From contig CM061068.1 of assembly GCA_030762895.1 (NCBI GenBank), positions 76,843,228 to 76,907,227 of the forward strand: a stretch of DNA of 64,000 nucleotides, in the 5' to 3' direction. The position numbers and the translations under genes are program-made. How positions within the stretch are numbered: position 1 is the first letter of the stretch; each line of letters starts with the position of its first letter. Of this stretch, positions 32,017 through 42,934 are shown piece after piece. Origin of the DNA: Sophora flavescens. Lineage: Eukaryota > Streptophyta > Magnoliopsida > Fabales > Fabaceae. The notes under the pieces were generated by a model. It was not told where the DNA came from. It made no database searches and saw nothing but the letters and a program-made list of their open reading frames with translations.

Positions 32017-33380
32017 TGATGAGTGTGATTTCACATCATTTTCCATGTACATTTCTGCATGCATTTGCATATAGTTAGGCCATTTTAGTTTGATTTTGGT
32101 TAGTTTTTCCTTTGGAACGGATAAGGTGGTTTTGTGTGTTGTTTTACATGAATTTATGATTAATTGACCGAGATTTAGCCATGATGAAGCTTGGATGAAG
32201 ATAGAGCCTGAAAAGAGAAGAAATTGAGCCAAGTAGAGACCATCACGGCAGTGATGGAGCAATTCTGGAAGTTTCGCCCCGCGAGCCCGAAGACCAGCCT
32301 GAACAGCAACAGTCACCTTTTCTGTCTCGCCTCGCGAATCACCATCTCGCCTCGCGAGCCTGAAGGCCTGACTGTGCCAGAGATGTCACCCTTTCTGTCT
32401 CGCCTCGCGAATTACTATCTCGCCTCGCAAGAGAACCAATCTCTGAAGATCAGATTCATAAAATTCTCCTCGCGAACCAGGTCTCGCCCCGCGAGCGCGC
32501 GAGACCCAGAACCTCTGTTTATAAGCTGTTTTAGGGCAGATTTGAGGAGAAGGAGGGAGGCGGTCAAAAACCCTAAAAAATAGACTCTCTGCTGCTGATG
32601 TGGCTGTGTGCATCATGGAGTTCCTTCCTTCCATTATCTCTGTATCTTTTCTTTTACCTTTCTCTTTGATTATGTGTAGCTAAACTTCCCCCTTGTTGGG
32701 GTTAGATAATGGTTTTTTCTGAACTTAGTTGTAACATGATGTGGTTGTAATACAATTTCCTATTTCTTTATGAGTGTTTGATTCCATGCTTAATGCTTTC
32801 CTTGGTTTGATCATCCTAGGAATGATTAGTTGCTTTGATAGACAATTGAAAGATTGATATTAAGGCATGCTCTTGAATCAAATGTCAAGTAGTTCATGAA
32901 CCTAGACATAGGTCTTGGGGTGCTTGCAATCTATGAATCTTGACTCTTAATGCAAATTCTCATGTTAATCCACCTAAGACATTAGGGTTTAATTTGGGAT
33001 TTTAGGCTCATTCCACCTAAGACATTAGGGTTTGAGTATTTTAAAAGATTTGATTGTCATAATTGAATTAGGAATTGTGTTATTTACCATTTCATAGCAA
33101 TCAAGGGAGGATTAGCCTAGTCTAACCCTAACAATTCTATCCATTTGTTGATCACATTTCTGTTTGCCTGTTAAGTGTTTGATAAAATACCTAAAAGAAC
33201 AAAAACATTTTATTCTTGTTTGTTTCGTTACATGTTAGAGCTACCTTCCATCCAAACACGATCGCCTAGATAGTAGTTCAATTTGCGAAGTGGTACTTGT
33301 CCACGATCCCTGAGGACGATAACCGGTCTTACCACCGTATTACTTGTTTGCGACTAGGTATACTTGCCGAAATCGTATCA
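32017..33380 (+). repeat. 3' LTR of element C
   Basis: 1,364 bp, TGATGAGTG...TATCA, followed by TSD AGGTT and the Tat GGACG array. It pairs with 7,026-8,390. A CGCGAG palindrome block at about 32,270-32,510 has lost and gained units relative to the 5' copy. Confidence 0.92.
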
Positions 33381-33701
33381 AGGTTCCGTCCATTATATGT
33401 TTATTTTCTGTTGGACGAGGAGGTTCCGTCCATTGCATTTGATTTTCTGTTGGACGAAGAGGTTCCATCCACTGCATGTTTGTTTTCGAGCTCTAAGGCT
33501 CGCTGCATACTTACTCTCCTGTTGGACGAGGAGGTTCCGCCCACTGCAATTCTATTTTCAAACTGTAAGGTTTTCTTCTGAGCTCCTCATGTTTTTTCGG
33601 ACAAAATATGTGTTCATTTTTTTTACTTGTTCATTACTACAATACATGAAAAGTCACAACTAATCATGTCCTCTAGTATGTAACAAGTAAAGAGGGACAA
33701 C
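33381..33701 (+). repeat. Tat GGACG array, right part, and polypurine tract
   Basis: Continues the array cut at 7,025, with further GTTGGACGAGGAGGTTCCGTCC and GAGCTCTAAGGCTC units to about 33,570. A short non-repetitive stretch and the purine tract AAAGAGGGACAAC (33,689-33,701) follow, directly in front of the LTR start. Confidence 0.8.
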
Positions 33702-33713
33702 TGTGAACACCCA

Positions 33714-34400
33714 TTTTTGTCCGCGGTCCAGTCCATTGCATTGGACTTACTGTTGGACGCGGTCCAGTCCATTGCACTTACTGTTGGACGCGGTCCAGTC
33801 CATTGCTTTGCACTTGCTATTGGATGCGGTCCAGTCCAGTCCATTGCACTTGCCCTCGGACGGGGTGGTCCCGTCCATTCCATTGAACTTGCTGTTGGAC
33901 GGGGTGGTCCCATCCAGTCCATTTCACTTGCTAATGGACGGGGTGGTCCCGTCCAGTCCAGCCCATTTGCTGCTGGACGGGGAGGACCCGTCCATCACTT
34001 TGGACCTGCTGATGGAAGGGGTGGTCCCGTCCAGTCCATTGCACTTGTTGTTGGATGGGGAGGTCCCGTCCATCACTTTGGACTTGCTGATAGACGGGGT
34101 GGTCCCGTCCAGTCCATTTCACTTGCTAATGGACGGGGTGGTCCCGTCCAGTCCAGTCCACTTGCTATTGAACGGGGAGGTCCCGTCCATCACTTTGGAC
34201 CTGCTGATGGACGGGGTGGTCCCGTCCAGTCCATTACACTTGCTGTTGGACGGGGAGGTCCCATCCATCACTTTAGACTTGCTGATGGACGGGGTGGTCC
34301 CATCCAGTCCCTTGCACTTGCTGTTGGACGTGGTGGTCCCGTCCAGTCCACTGCAATTATCTATTTTTGTTGGACGAGGAGGTCCGTCCAGTGTATGTCT
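33714..34400 (+). repeat. GGACGGGG hairpin array in Tat LTR
   Basis: About fifteen units of roughly 40-60 bp with core GGACGGGGTGGTCCCGTCCA, often followed by GTCCATTGCACTTGCTGTT. The core is a near-perfect inverted repeat with a 7-bp stem (GGACGGG/CCCGTCC) and a 5-nt loop. The leftmost units have the shorter form GGACGCGGTCCAGTCC. The internal arrays of the same element use GGACGAGGAGGTTCCGTCC. Confidence 0.85.
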
Positions 34401-34572
34401 ACTTTTGCATATCTAAGTTCCTGTTGGACGAAGAGAATCCTTCCACTGCAATTTTATTTTCAGGCTGGAGGCTAAAGAATAAAGAGAGAAGAAGAGGAAG
34501 ATAATGAATAAAGGACGAAGAAAAGAAGGAGGAAAGGACAATCAACAGAAAGGAAAGAAGATTGAGTTACTT

Positions 34573-35170
34573 CTCCTAACCCTAAAAAATCCTATTTTAC
34601 ATATCAGACAAAACCCCTCATCTCCTTCTCTCTTCAAGAACGCAACCTTCACGATAAATCACCTCCTTTCTGCTACTCATGCCGCTCCATCTGGGCACAC
34701 GCTATTTCTGCTCAGAACCCCCCTTGCACCTCCTCTACCCATTGGTCATTTTTCTTCCTCATCTCCTCTCTCGTCTTAACCTAGCAGCCCTACTCCTAAC
34801 CCTAAAATGCCATCATACACACCAGACAAAACCCCCCATCTCCTTCTCTTTTCAAGCATGCAACCTTCACGATAAATCACCTCCTTTCTGCTACTCACGC
34901 CGCCCCATTTGCACACACGCTATTTCTGCTCAGACCCCCCTTGCACCTCCTTTACCCATTGGTCCTTTTTCTTCCTCATCTCCTCCCTCATCTTAACCTA
35001 GCAGCCCTACTCCTAACCCTAAAAAGCCATCATACACTTCAGACAAAACCCCCCCATCTCCTTCTCTTTTCAAGCATGCAACCTTCACATCAAATCACCT
35101 CCATTCCACTACTCATGCCACCCCCATCTGAACACATGCTATTGTTGCTCAGAACCGCCCAAGCCTTGGA
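34573..35170 (+). repeat. 218-bp tandem repeat with telo-box in Tat LTR
   Basis: Three copies, starting at 34,573, 34,793 and 35,010 (periods 220 and 217). Each starts with CTCCTAACCCTAAAA, which contains the AACCCTAA telo-box known from plant promoters. The third copy is truncated and diverges after about 150 bp. The array lies just upstream of the TATA box. Confidence 0.8.
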
Positions 35171-35229
35171 TTTCTTACAAACCGACCTTGAAGCCAATGG
35201 AGAAGAAGCAAGAAGCCCTCTCCCCCGTC

Positions 35230-35236
35230 TATAAAA
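35230..35236 (+). promoter_or_regulatory. TATA box in Tat LTR
   Basis: TATAAAA in the context CCCCGTCTATAAAAGGAG, downstream of the tandem arrays. It is the best promoter candidate in this LTR. Confidence 0.65.
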
Positions 35237-36088
35237 GGAGAGGAAAAAGAGAAAAAGGGAGGGGGAACATATTTTAGAGGGACTTATGATCTGATATTTT
35301 CTTGGTGAGAAAAGAGAAAAAGGGAGAGATTTTTATTGTGAGGAAGAAAGATTAAAGATCTGAGTTTCCTTTTCTCTTCCTTATTATTAGAGTGGTTAAG
35401 AAGGAAGAGCTGAAGGAGCCAGTGAGATTGAATGTAAAGACTTCGATCTTGAAATCTTACCCCTGGGAATAAACAAAATCATTCTTATTCTGCTCTCATT
35501 TGGTAACCCATATTCTTTTCATTGATATTATTTATAAATTTCTCTTGACATTCTTATTTTTCTGTGTCTGTTCGCTGAATAAGTTAGTAAAACTTTTCAC
35601 TTCTACGTTTCATTTCTCTCCTATTTTCAAGAGGCAAATTTATTTATTTTACATAAAAATAGAAGATGGTCACTTGATTAAAACAATCTTATTTCTTGGG
35701 TTGCCCTATGACAAGTGTCATGTTCAACCCTTTAGATTTTGAGGTTGCCTTGTGGACTCATGTGCCATGTTCAACCTCATTTAGTTTTAACAAAATTTTT
35801 CACAACTAAAGATGTTTTTCTTAAGAAAGCGATTTTGGGGTAACACAAATATTTTCAAAGTTACTAATAATTTACACAACTAATTTTGGGTAACCATTTT
35901 ATGGATGCTCTAGGGTGCTGTGGGGTTAAGTCTCCATGCCTTCCTTAGACATAATCGACTCCCGAACCCATAGCTTTTTCTTAAAGGGTTTTCCAACTTC
36001 CCTAAAATAAAATAAAGTTGGTGGCGACTCCATGTTGTCTCTCTAAAAGAAAAAACAGGTTTTTCTTTCTTTCTTTTTGGTCGCTACA

Positions 36089-37326
36089 CCAACTTAGATT
36101 GGCCTTTGCACCAACTGGATGTGAAGAAAGCATTCCTCAATGGTGACCTAGAAGAAGAGGTATACATGGATGGGCCTCCTGGATTTGAAGAAAAATTTGG
36201 GTCAAATATGTGTAAATTGAAGAAGTCACTCTATGGGCTCAAACTGTACCCGAGAGCATGGTTCGAAAGATTCACCCAGTCCATGAAGAAACAGGCATAC
36301 AGTCAAGGACAAGTCGATCACACCCGCTTCACAAAATTTTCTTTTGATGGGAAGATTGCTACACTAATTGTCTATGTTGATGACATTATTCTTACTGGGA
36401 ATGATGTAATAGAGATGGGAAGGCTGAAGAAAAATTTGGCAGCAGAATTTGAGGTCAAGGATTTGGGAGCATTGAGATATTTTCTTGGCATGGAGGTTGC
36501 TCTATCAATAAAGGGAATTGTGGTTTCCCAACGAAAGTACATTATGGACCTTTTAAAGGAAACTGGGATGAGTGGTTGCAGACCAGTCGATACCCCCATG
36601 GACCCAAATGTGAAACTTTGGGAGAAAGGAGATGTTCCTGTTGATATTGGGAGATATAAGAGATTATTTGGCAAGTTAATCTACCTGTCTCATACCAGAC
36701 CTGATATTGCCTTTTCTGTGAGTGTTGTAAGCCAGTTTATGCACTCCCCATATGAAGAACATCTTGAGGCAATCTACCGAATTTTGAGGTAGTTGAAGAG
36801 CAATCTTGGGAAAGGATTGTACTTTAGAAAAACCAGTGAGAGGAATGTTGAAATCTTTACTGATACTGACTGGGCAGGATCAGTCACCGACAGAAAATCA
36901 ACTTCAGGATATTGTACCTATGTGTGGGGAAATCTAGTACCTTGGAGAAGCAAGAAACAAGGTATGGTTGCTAGAAGTAGTGCTGAGGCTGAATTTAGAG
37001 CAATGACCCAAGGAATTTGCGAAGGGTTGTGGATCTATAGAGTCATGGAGGAACTCAAGATGACGGTTGATCTTCAATTAAAGTTGTACTGTGACAACAA
37101 AGCAGCAATAAGCATAGCTCACAATCCCGTCCAGCATGACAGAACCAAACACATTGAGATTAATCGCCACTTCATAAAAGAAAAATTAGATGATGGCATT
37201 ATCTGTCTTCCTTTTGTGACTTCCAACCAATAAACAGCTGATATTTTGACCAACAGTCTAGCAAGACCAAATTTTGAGCACTTGATAAGCAAGTTGGGCA
37301 TGATAGATATATATGCACCAACTTGA
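36089..37326 (+). pseudogene. Ty1/copia pol fragment: reverse transcriptase and RNase H
   Basis: It begins in mid-domain at the Tat junction. Reverse transcriptase landmarks are LHQLDVKKAFLNGDLEEEVY, KLKKSLYGLK, the catalytic YVDDIILTG (about 36,373-36,400), LGALRYFLGMEV and HTRPDIAFSVSVVSQFMH. A TAG at 36,790-36,792 follows YRILR. RNase H follows with DTDWAGSVTDRKSTSGYC, SSAEAEFRAM, LYCDNKAAISIA and HIEINRHFIKEKL, then a TAA at 37,231-37,233 within the ADIL(T) end region, and the last residues to 37,326. The two stops make it dead. The left half (gag, protease, integrase) was separated by the Tat insertion and lies outside the window. Confidence 0.92.
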
Positions 37327-37332
37327 GGGGGG

Positions 37333-37560
37333 TGTTGGAGAATCAGGAAAATATCCCTGATTTTATCCTCTTTGATTCTATTTGATTTTATCTTTATTAT
37401 TTTGATTTTATTTTGTTTTATTTCCTTCCTTAATTATAGGAAAAGATTTGATTTGATTTGTTTTGCCTTTATTGTAATCTCTCTATCAAAGAGACTCGTA
37501 CTATGAATGAAATCACAACAATTATTCCACTGTCTTCTATACTTTATTTTCATATGCAGC
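37333..37560 (+). repeat. 3' LTR of the copia element
   Basis: It starts TGTTGGAGAATCAGG directly after the purine tract ACTTGAGGGGGG. AT-rich sequence runs up to TGAATGAAATCACAACAATTATTCCA. The right boundary (an ending in CA) is uncertain between 37,529 and 37,562 because no second LTR is in the window. Confidence 0.7.
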
Positions 37561-39252
37561 ATGTAAAATGCTAAAGGAAACACTTAATTTTTCATTCCTA
37601 ACCCAAACATCAATCCAAAAAGACACATCTCATATCTCCTACAATTCTTTTAATTCCATGCTCTAATCATTCATCCCCTTATGCTACCTACACTTTTACT
37701 AATTCTTCCTAAATCTTTCCACCAACAAGACCCTTTTCCTAATAGTATCATCCTCACATGTCACCCTCTCAGAGAAATTTCCTCCTCATACCGAGCCTGT
37801 AACACTTTACACTTCAATACATTTGGTTTGGCTAAAATCCCCATCTTCATTTCCTAATTAAACCTGCATTAAACACCTCTACAGTTCTTATTCCTAACCC
37901 TTCGACCTACTTTGGCTTACACACTCTTGTCCAATTAATTGATAAGTGATAATTTTAATATTTATTGAATTCTTAAGAGTTATTTTTGTATTGATAGCAA
38001 GTATTTATACATTCTTTATGTGTGTTTTGGAGTTAACTGAACACATGCAGTTAACTTTTGCAAACAAGGAGGTGAAAATGCTACAATGTTTTTTCTTTTG
38101 GCCACTGAATTGATGGAGGAGAAAGTGAATTATGAATTTATGAATAGGAGACAAGGTTTGCTATTCCAATTTGGAATTGCCTTCTCAACCAACGTGAAAA
38201 GAGATCTTCAAGGGGCCACAATCAATTTACAAGGGAATATGCAAATTGGATGTGAAATTGAGGAGTTGGCCCACGTATGTAACGGAGGAGGAGTTGAAAT
38301 TGTCATTCACATGACAATATGAGGGGAAATTTGTTTTATTTTCAAATTTCTGTTTTTATTTCCTGTTTTCAAAAATAATTATAAAATTGTTGGAAATGGA
38401 TTACGACGACCACATACAACTCGCGTTGTCCTGTCCCATCAAACTAACCTCGCATTGCTCTGCTCTCCACCGCACGGCCATCAAACCTCCATGCCATCCT
38501 CTGTACATGTGCCGCACCTCCCATAACATTAAGGTTCTGCTGTTTTTTTGAAAACTAAAGCTAGGGTCTCCCAGAGCCCTAATTCACTGCTAAGTTTTTC
38601 TATTGGGATGATGTTCATTTAAAAAAAGCTATTTTAATTTTGGAAAATAGATGAACCGATTGAACTGAATCGAACCAATCCATTATTCATCGGATGAGTT
38701 AGGTTTGGGTTTAGTAAAAAGTTTTGTAAAAAACTGAATCAAACCGAATCAATTATTTTTCATTTGTTTGGACTTTTTCTCGACGTAAGATCGAACCAAA
38801 CTTACTCGTTACACCCCTAATCCAAAATGTTTTCCTTTTCTCTCGCGCTGATAATGACACAAATTCACGACAAGATATACTGCCTAGTGACAAACAAATA
38901 TATACTATACGGGTGATTTGATTCTTTGTCTGAAAGGCACAAAATGAATCACATGTTTAAATAATTTTATAAAAGCCGACAAAAATATTTTTTTATCACT
39001 AAATTCAATATTTAATAAGGACATCATGCGTTCATATGAGGATAAATAAATATGAGAACATAAATATACATATTCTAAGTTAAAATAAATATATGATATA
39101 GTATACAGATGTAAGAGAAATTTCAATCGAATATCAAATATTAAGTGTTCAAAATTAAAATAATAAAATTGTAAAATCAATAATAAAAGTAAACTGAGTG
39201 TGGGTCCTTCAGGGCATTAATGGGTGGACAAACTCACCCTCATGTTTATACC
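37561..39252. other. Spacer with a possible LTR remnant
   Basis: No gene is supported. At 37,941-38,340 a sequence starting TGATAAGTGATAATTTTAAT looks like the 5' part of a gypsy-type LTR, but no partner, TSD or internal domain is visible. A 78-codon frame at 38,086-38,322 has no recognisable family. The rest is AT-rich. Confidence 0.35.
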
Positions 39253-39257
39253 AGTAC

Positions 39258-39681
39258 TGATGAATTTAGATTATTGATAGATACAAAATTACAGCATGTT
39301 ATACATATTGAACTAAGAACTAAGACAAGAATTTTGTACCCTGGAGTATGATAGATTCCACGAGATCTTCAGAATGTGGGGTAAACTGCTCTCTTCTCTT
39401 GTAAGCATCCACAAGATATGAAAACCGTTTAATGGGGAAGCAGTTTTGTAACTCACCAGATGAGTTTGATGAGAGTAGGAACCTCTCAGCAGGCTACTCA
39501 AATGAATGGTCCAACCCATCATGGTCCATTCACCAAACAAAGCTCAATTATAAAATTTCATCATATTGTTAAGGTGCTTATATTATCTATAATCAATCAT
39601 AATTAATATATTAACTATAATTCCTAATAATTAATTAATGCTAATCCATAAAGTTGATTAATTAAAATAATTAATCCAACA
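39258..39681 (-). repeat. Copia-type solo LTR, 424 bp, TSD AGTAC
   Basis: On the minus strand the ends are TGTTGGATTAATT and TTCATCA, i.e. TG...CA, with AGTAC on both sides (39,253-39,257 and 39,682-39,686). The start resembles Ty1/copia LTRs. No internal sequence is present. A 21-bp direct repeat (CCCTCATGTTTATACCAGTAC) also flanks it at 39,237-39,257 and 39,687-39,707, longer than the TSD. Confidence 0.7.
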
Positions 39682-39707
39682 AGTACCCCTCATGTTTATA
39701 CCAGTAC

Positions 39708-41589
39708 CCAAACCCAGCTTTCTTGTGACCCACGCAGAACCCCCAATAAGGAGCATAACTATTGGTGGATTTTACAGGGAATTCCAATTATCTTGGCCCT
39801 TCCATAATCTCATGAAAAATTTACCTAAATAATCATTGTTGATAAGCAATGAAGTATATTGACGGGAATAAAAGGGATACTTAAATCCGTTTATAAGAGG
39901 AGCAAATCAAAAGGTACCCTGTAAAATTAATACTGATAATACGGCAACCAGTATCTAGTTTACAAGGCAACACACCTACATGCACAATAAAAATTCCAAA
40001 ACATGTCCCTGCATGGTTATGGTTAAAAGCAAAATTTGATAATGTTATATATGATTTTGTTTGTGGACCGGAGTTTAATTAATCCTCCTACATGTCCGAT
40101 TTTATTTTATTTTTACATTTGACAGCCATATTAATGCATTGATTTTTTTTTTTTTTTTGACGAACATATTAATGCATTGATAAAAAGGATGAAAATGGAA
40201 CTTTTATTAGAAGGATAGGAGCACCGTCCATTCAATAAATTGTGTGATCTATACAAAAAAATTAAAACCGCGAGAAGGGGAGATTTTAATTTGTGATCTT
40301 TATGTCTTGGAAAAACTTCAATTATCAACGGGATATCTTTTAATGCAAAAAAAATAAAAAATAAAAAATAATTGATTGATTGATTTTGCCAAACTAAAAC
40401 ATGTGAATTTAGGCTCTATCGAAATTCAACCTACTCGTGATTTTAGACGTCAAATCAAAGTATTAAAGTTTATCACTACTTCAACTCTTATACAAAAATG
40501 TACATAAAAAAAGAGTGACACATTAAAATAAAATAATATTATTTATAATATATTTTTTTTTTATGTCTCTTCATCTATCATAGACAACTTCAGTTACGGG
40601 AGAGGACTCAGGTTCGTATATCTCAGTCATTCATGTCACATCCTTTCCCTTCAACCCCATTTCCTTTTTTTTTTTTTTGTTTAAATTTCCTTTCTTTTCT
40701 TTTAAAGCTAAAATATCACTTTAAAATGGAGGCAAATAAAGCTTTCAAGGATTGCTGTTTGAACTTTGAAGTTAAGGCAGGTCTAAATATCTACGGGATA
40801 TCCTATTGTACACGATGACATAAAAAAGTTCCATTTTTCAGACCACTTTCTTAGGAATGTACTTCTAAAAGATGTTTCCCTAGAACAGTGCATTTTTTTT
40901 TGTGTAAGTGCAAAGTTTATTTAATTTACTTGAAAATTTTCAATAATTTGATTTACACAAACGGTCTGGGTAAATAACAATAGTTAAATCTGTTTAATAA
41001 TTTATTAAATCCACATATGTGAGGGTTTTGTGTATAAATGAGCAAGTAACAACACAAGTTTCGAACAATCATTGACTAAAATTTTTTTACTACATTTTTT
41101 GTGTGTATAAACGGGTTCTGTATATTACAGCCGTAGTTTTCAATAATCAGTTACAGCTAACTAAGTATGAATATATTACGAGTCCCTACTGAATTCATCC
41201 ATTAGAATTTTTGGCTTGTGCATTTGCTTTTAGTGTAGAGATTCTTATCAATTTGAGCATTTTTCTACGGTGGTAATGGTAAGTCAACAAAAGTTATACA
41301 GATAAAAGATCATCAATCTTTGTGTAAAATGATTAAACCGTGTTGTCATTTTTTGTTATTTATCTAGCATGACTTTAATCTTTCTTTAAAGAGAAATGTT
41401 TCTAATTACAAAAAAAAAAAAAAGTTTCTCACACATCATTTTTTAAACAAATTTAAAAAGACATAAAAATTATGTATTAATTAAAATATTTATATGTTAT
41501 TTTCTTATCTCTGAAATATAATGTAATATTGTTTATATATAAAAAAATGTGTCCATATAAACTATAAAGTTAATGCCACGTACAACCAT
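39708..41589. other. AT-rich spacer, no gene seen
   Basis: No supported coding sequence. The only structured item is the very short poly(T) insertion at 40,144-40,165. Poly(A/T) runs occur near 40,350, 40,660 and 41,411. Confidence 0.5.
40128..40181 (-). mobile_element. Extremely truncated retroposon with 16-bp TSD
   Basis: A 16-bp direct repeat ATATTAATGCATTGAT (40,128-40,143 and 40,166-40,181) flanks 22 bp consisting of a T-run and GACGAAC. On the minus strand this reads GTTCGTC followed by poly(A), as expected for the last few bases of a LINE or SINE 3' end inserted by target-primed reverse transcription. Confidence 0.6.
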
Positions 41590-42394
41590 TAGGGGTGTTC
41601 GCGGATTGGATTGGATCGGTTTTGAGCAGAAAAGTCATCCGATCCAATGATAAAAACAACATGCGATTTGGATTGGATCGGTTTGCTTCCTTCAAAAAAT
41701 TTGATCCGATCCAATCCAATCAAATACGGTTTGGATTGGATTGGATAATTCGGTTTTTATCGATACATATTTATATAGTTATTTACATCAAAGAACATCC
41801 AATATTTCGGTTCGATTTGGATTTGATTGAGTATTTAAAGAGTCATATGAATTTGTTACTTATTTAAAATAAAAATTAATTTTAAAATATTATATTGACA
41901 ATTTCTAATTAGTGTTTCAACGAGATATACATGAATGATGTGCACGCTCATGTGTAAAGATACTTTACACTATCAACTGATTATAAATTGTTAAATCATT
42001 ATAAATGTTTGATTATTGTCCTAAATATATTAAAAGTCACTCATAACATGAATTATAATTGGTTAACAGTGTAAAAAATTTTACACTAACATTACATTTA
42101 CATACCAATTAAACTCTCTAATATAAGGATTAGATGATAACTTATAAAAATATAAAGACTAATAATTACTTTTATAATATAAAGAACAAATTATTTTCAT
42201 TGAATTAAATAATTTCGGTTCGGTTTGGATTAGATCGGTTTTACATATAGGATCCGAAATCCGATCCAATCCAATGAAAAATTTCGGCTTTTTTCGGTTT
42301 GCGGTTATTTCGGTTTTCGGTTATTTCGGTTGTCGGTTTTTCGATTCGGTTAGTGCGATTGAAATTGGATTGGATCGGTTAATGAACACCCCTA
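41590..42394. mobile_element. hAT-like non-autonomous element, TSD ACAACCAT
   Basis: 805 bp with ends TAGGGGTGTTC and GAACACCCCTA (perfect 11-bp terminal inverted repeat) and a perfect 8-bp TSD ACAACCAT at 41,582-41,589 and 42,395-42,402. Subterminal regions are full of GGATTGGATCGGTTT-type motifs in both orientations. No transposase frame. Eight-bp TSDs and TAGGGGTG-type ends fit hAT. Confidence 0.88.
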
Positions 42395-42429
42395 ACAACC
42401 ATTGCCAATAACACCATAGGTACCGGCGC

Positions 42430-42690
42430 CCCCTTTTATTTTTGATGAACAAATTAAGTATATATATATATATATAGAAGTAAAGCACCAGAAGTGCAGA
42501 ATCTATTACAAAAGTACAGGGACTCGAAAAGACATCCCCACCCCAAGCAACGAAGACCAAGTTCACCTATTTAATCCAACCCCCCAATATTAACCCACCT
42601 GTTACTTACGGACACACCAAAACAGAGAGCCCAAACTATCCCTGTATCCAAATAAAATGCACACCAGAGACATTTCTATTACAAAAAAAG
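42430..42690 (-). mobile_element. Possible LINE 3' fragment
   Basis: T-rich start followed by GATGAACAAATTAAG, a TA run, and CTATTACAAAAGTACAGGGACTCG. On the minus strand it reads as a low-complexity LINE-like 3' end with a poly(A) tail. No TSD found and no coding sequence. Confidence 0.35.
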
Positions 42691-42934
42691 GAATCCTCAC
42701 ATTCAAACCGGCACCCCTGACCCCTACCACTACATCCATGATCCACCAATACCATGGTATAGGATTACCATTCTCTCCTCCATATTCTGCTTTCCATTAC
42801 ATATTTATGTATGTCTACTTTTGATTGAGAGCAACAGATTGACATTGACTTATAGTTACCAGACTTTGGCTCCGAATTTTGTCAAAAGGAAAAGCCAATT
42901 CCATTATTGCTCATAACTCATAAGAACTCATTGA

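Larger units (their letters stand above)
7026..33380 (+). mobile_element. Athila-like Ty3/gypsy element C with nested insertions, TSD AGGTT
   Basis: A complete but degenerate element. It has a 5' LTR 7,026-8,390, a primer binding site at 8,397, gag, protease, reverse transcriptase/RNase H, integrase, a non-coding 3' region, a polypurine tract, and a 3' LTR 32,017-33,380. AGGTT flanks it at 7,021-7,025 and 33,381-33,385, inside the Tat GGACG array. Solo LTR D and element E are inserted in its polyprotein frame. Without them it would be about 10 kb. Several stops and frameshifts make it non-autonomous today. No envelope-like ORF follows integrase. Confidence 0.93.
2564..36088 (+). mobile_element. 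Tat/Ogre-like Ty3/gypsy element, heavily interrupted
   Basis: The host element for A, B and C. Visible parts in order are an archaeal-type RNase H domain (2,564-3,100), integrase (4,410-5,606), a hairpin tandem array (5,672-5,924), GGACG arrays (6,720-7,025 and 33,381-33,550), a polypurine tract (33,689-33,701) and the 3' LTR (33,702-36,088). The extra RNase H between the pol core and integrase is a known mark of the Tat lineage. The LTR ends CA and is followed by CCAAC, the likely right TSD, then by copia reverse transcriptase, so the element inserted into a copia pol. Gag, protease and reverse transcriptase are left of the window. Confidence 0.85.
33702..36088 (+). repeat. 3' LTR of the Tat element
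   Basis: A 2,387-bp LTR that starts TGTGAACACCC after the purine tract and ends GGTCGCTACA, followed by CCAAC and copia coding sequence. It holds a GGACGGGG hairpin array (33,714-34,400), three copies of an approximately 218-bp unit (34,573-35,170) and a TATA box (35,230-35,236). Near its end is GGTGGCGACTCCA, a motif typical of Tat/Ogre LTR ends. Two long overlapping plus-strand frames (33,703-34,475) come from the repeat period and are not genes. Confidence 0.8.

Noticed and set aside
33703..34475. Two long overlapping plus-strand ORFs (about 237 and 252 codons) with repeated HLLLDG and GRGGPVQS units
   Set aside because: They arise from the GGACGGGG tandem array in the Tat LTR, whose period keeps two frames open. 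There is no start context, domain or conservation to support a protein.
38086..38322. 78-codon plus-strand ORF as a host gene
   Set aside because: No recognised domain; it lies in a sequence resembling a degenerate LTR and has no exon context.
39313..39540. Possible captured host exon on the minus strand (a frame reading ELQNCFPIKRFSYLVDAY)
   Set aside because: It lies wholly inside a sequence with TG...CA ends and a 5-bp TSD, i.e. a copia-type solo LTR. No splice sites or recognised family support an exon.
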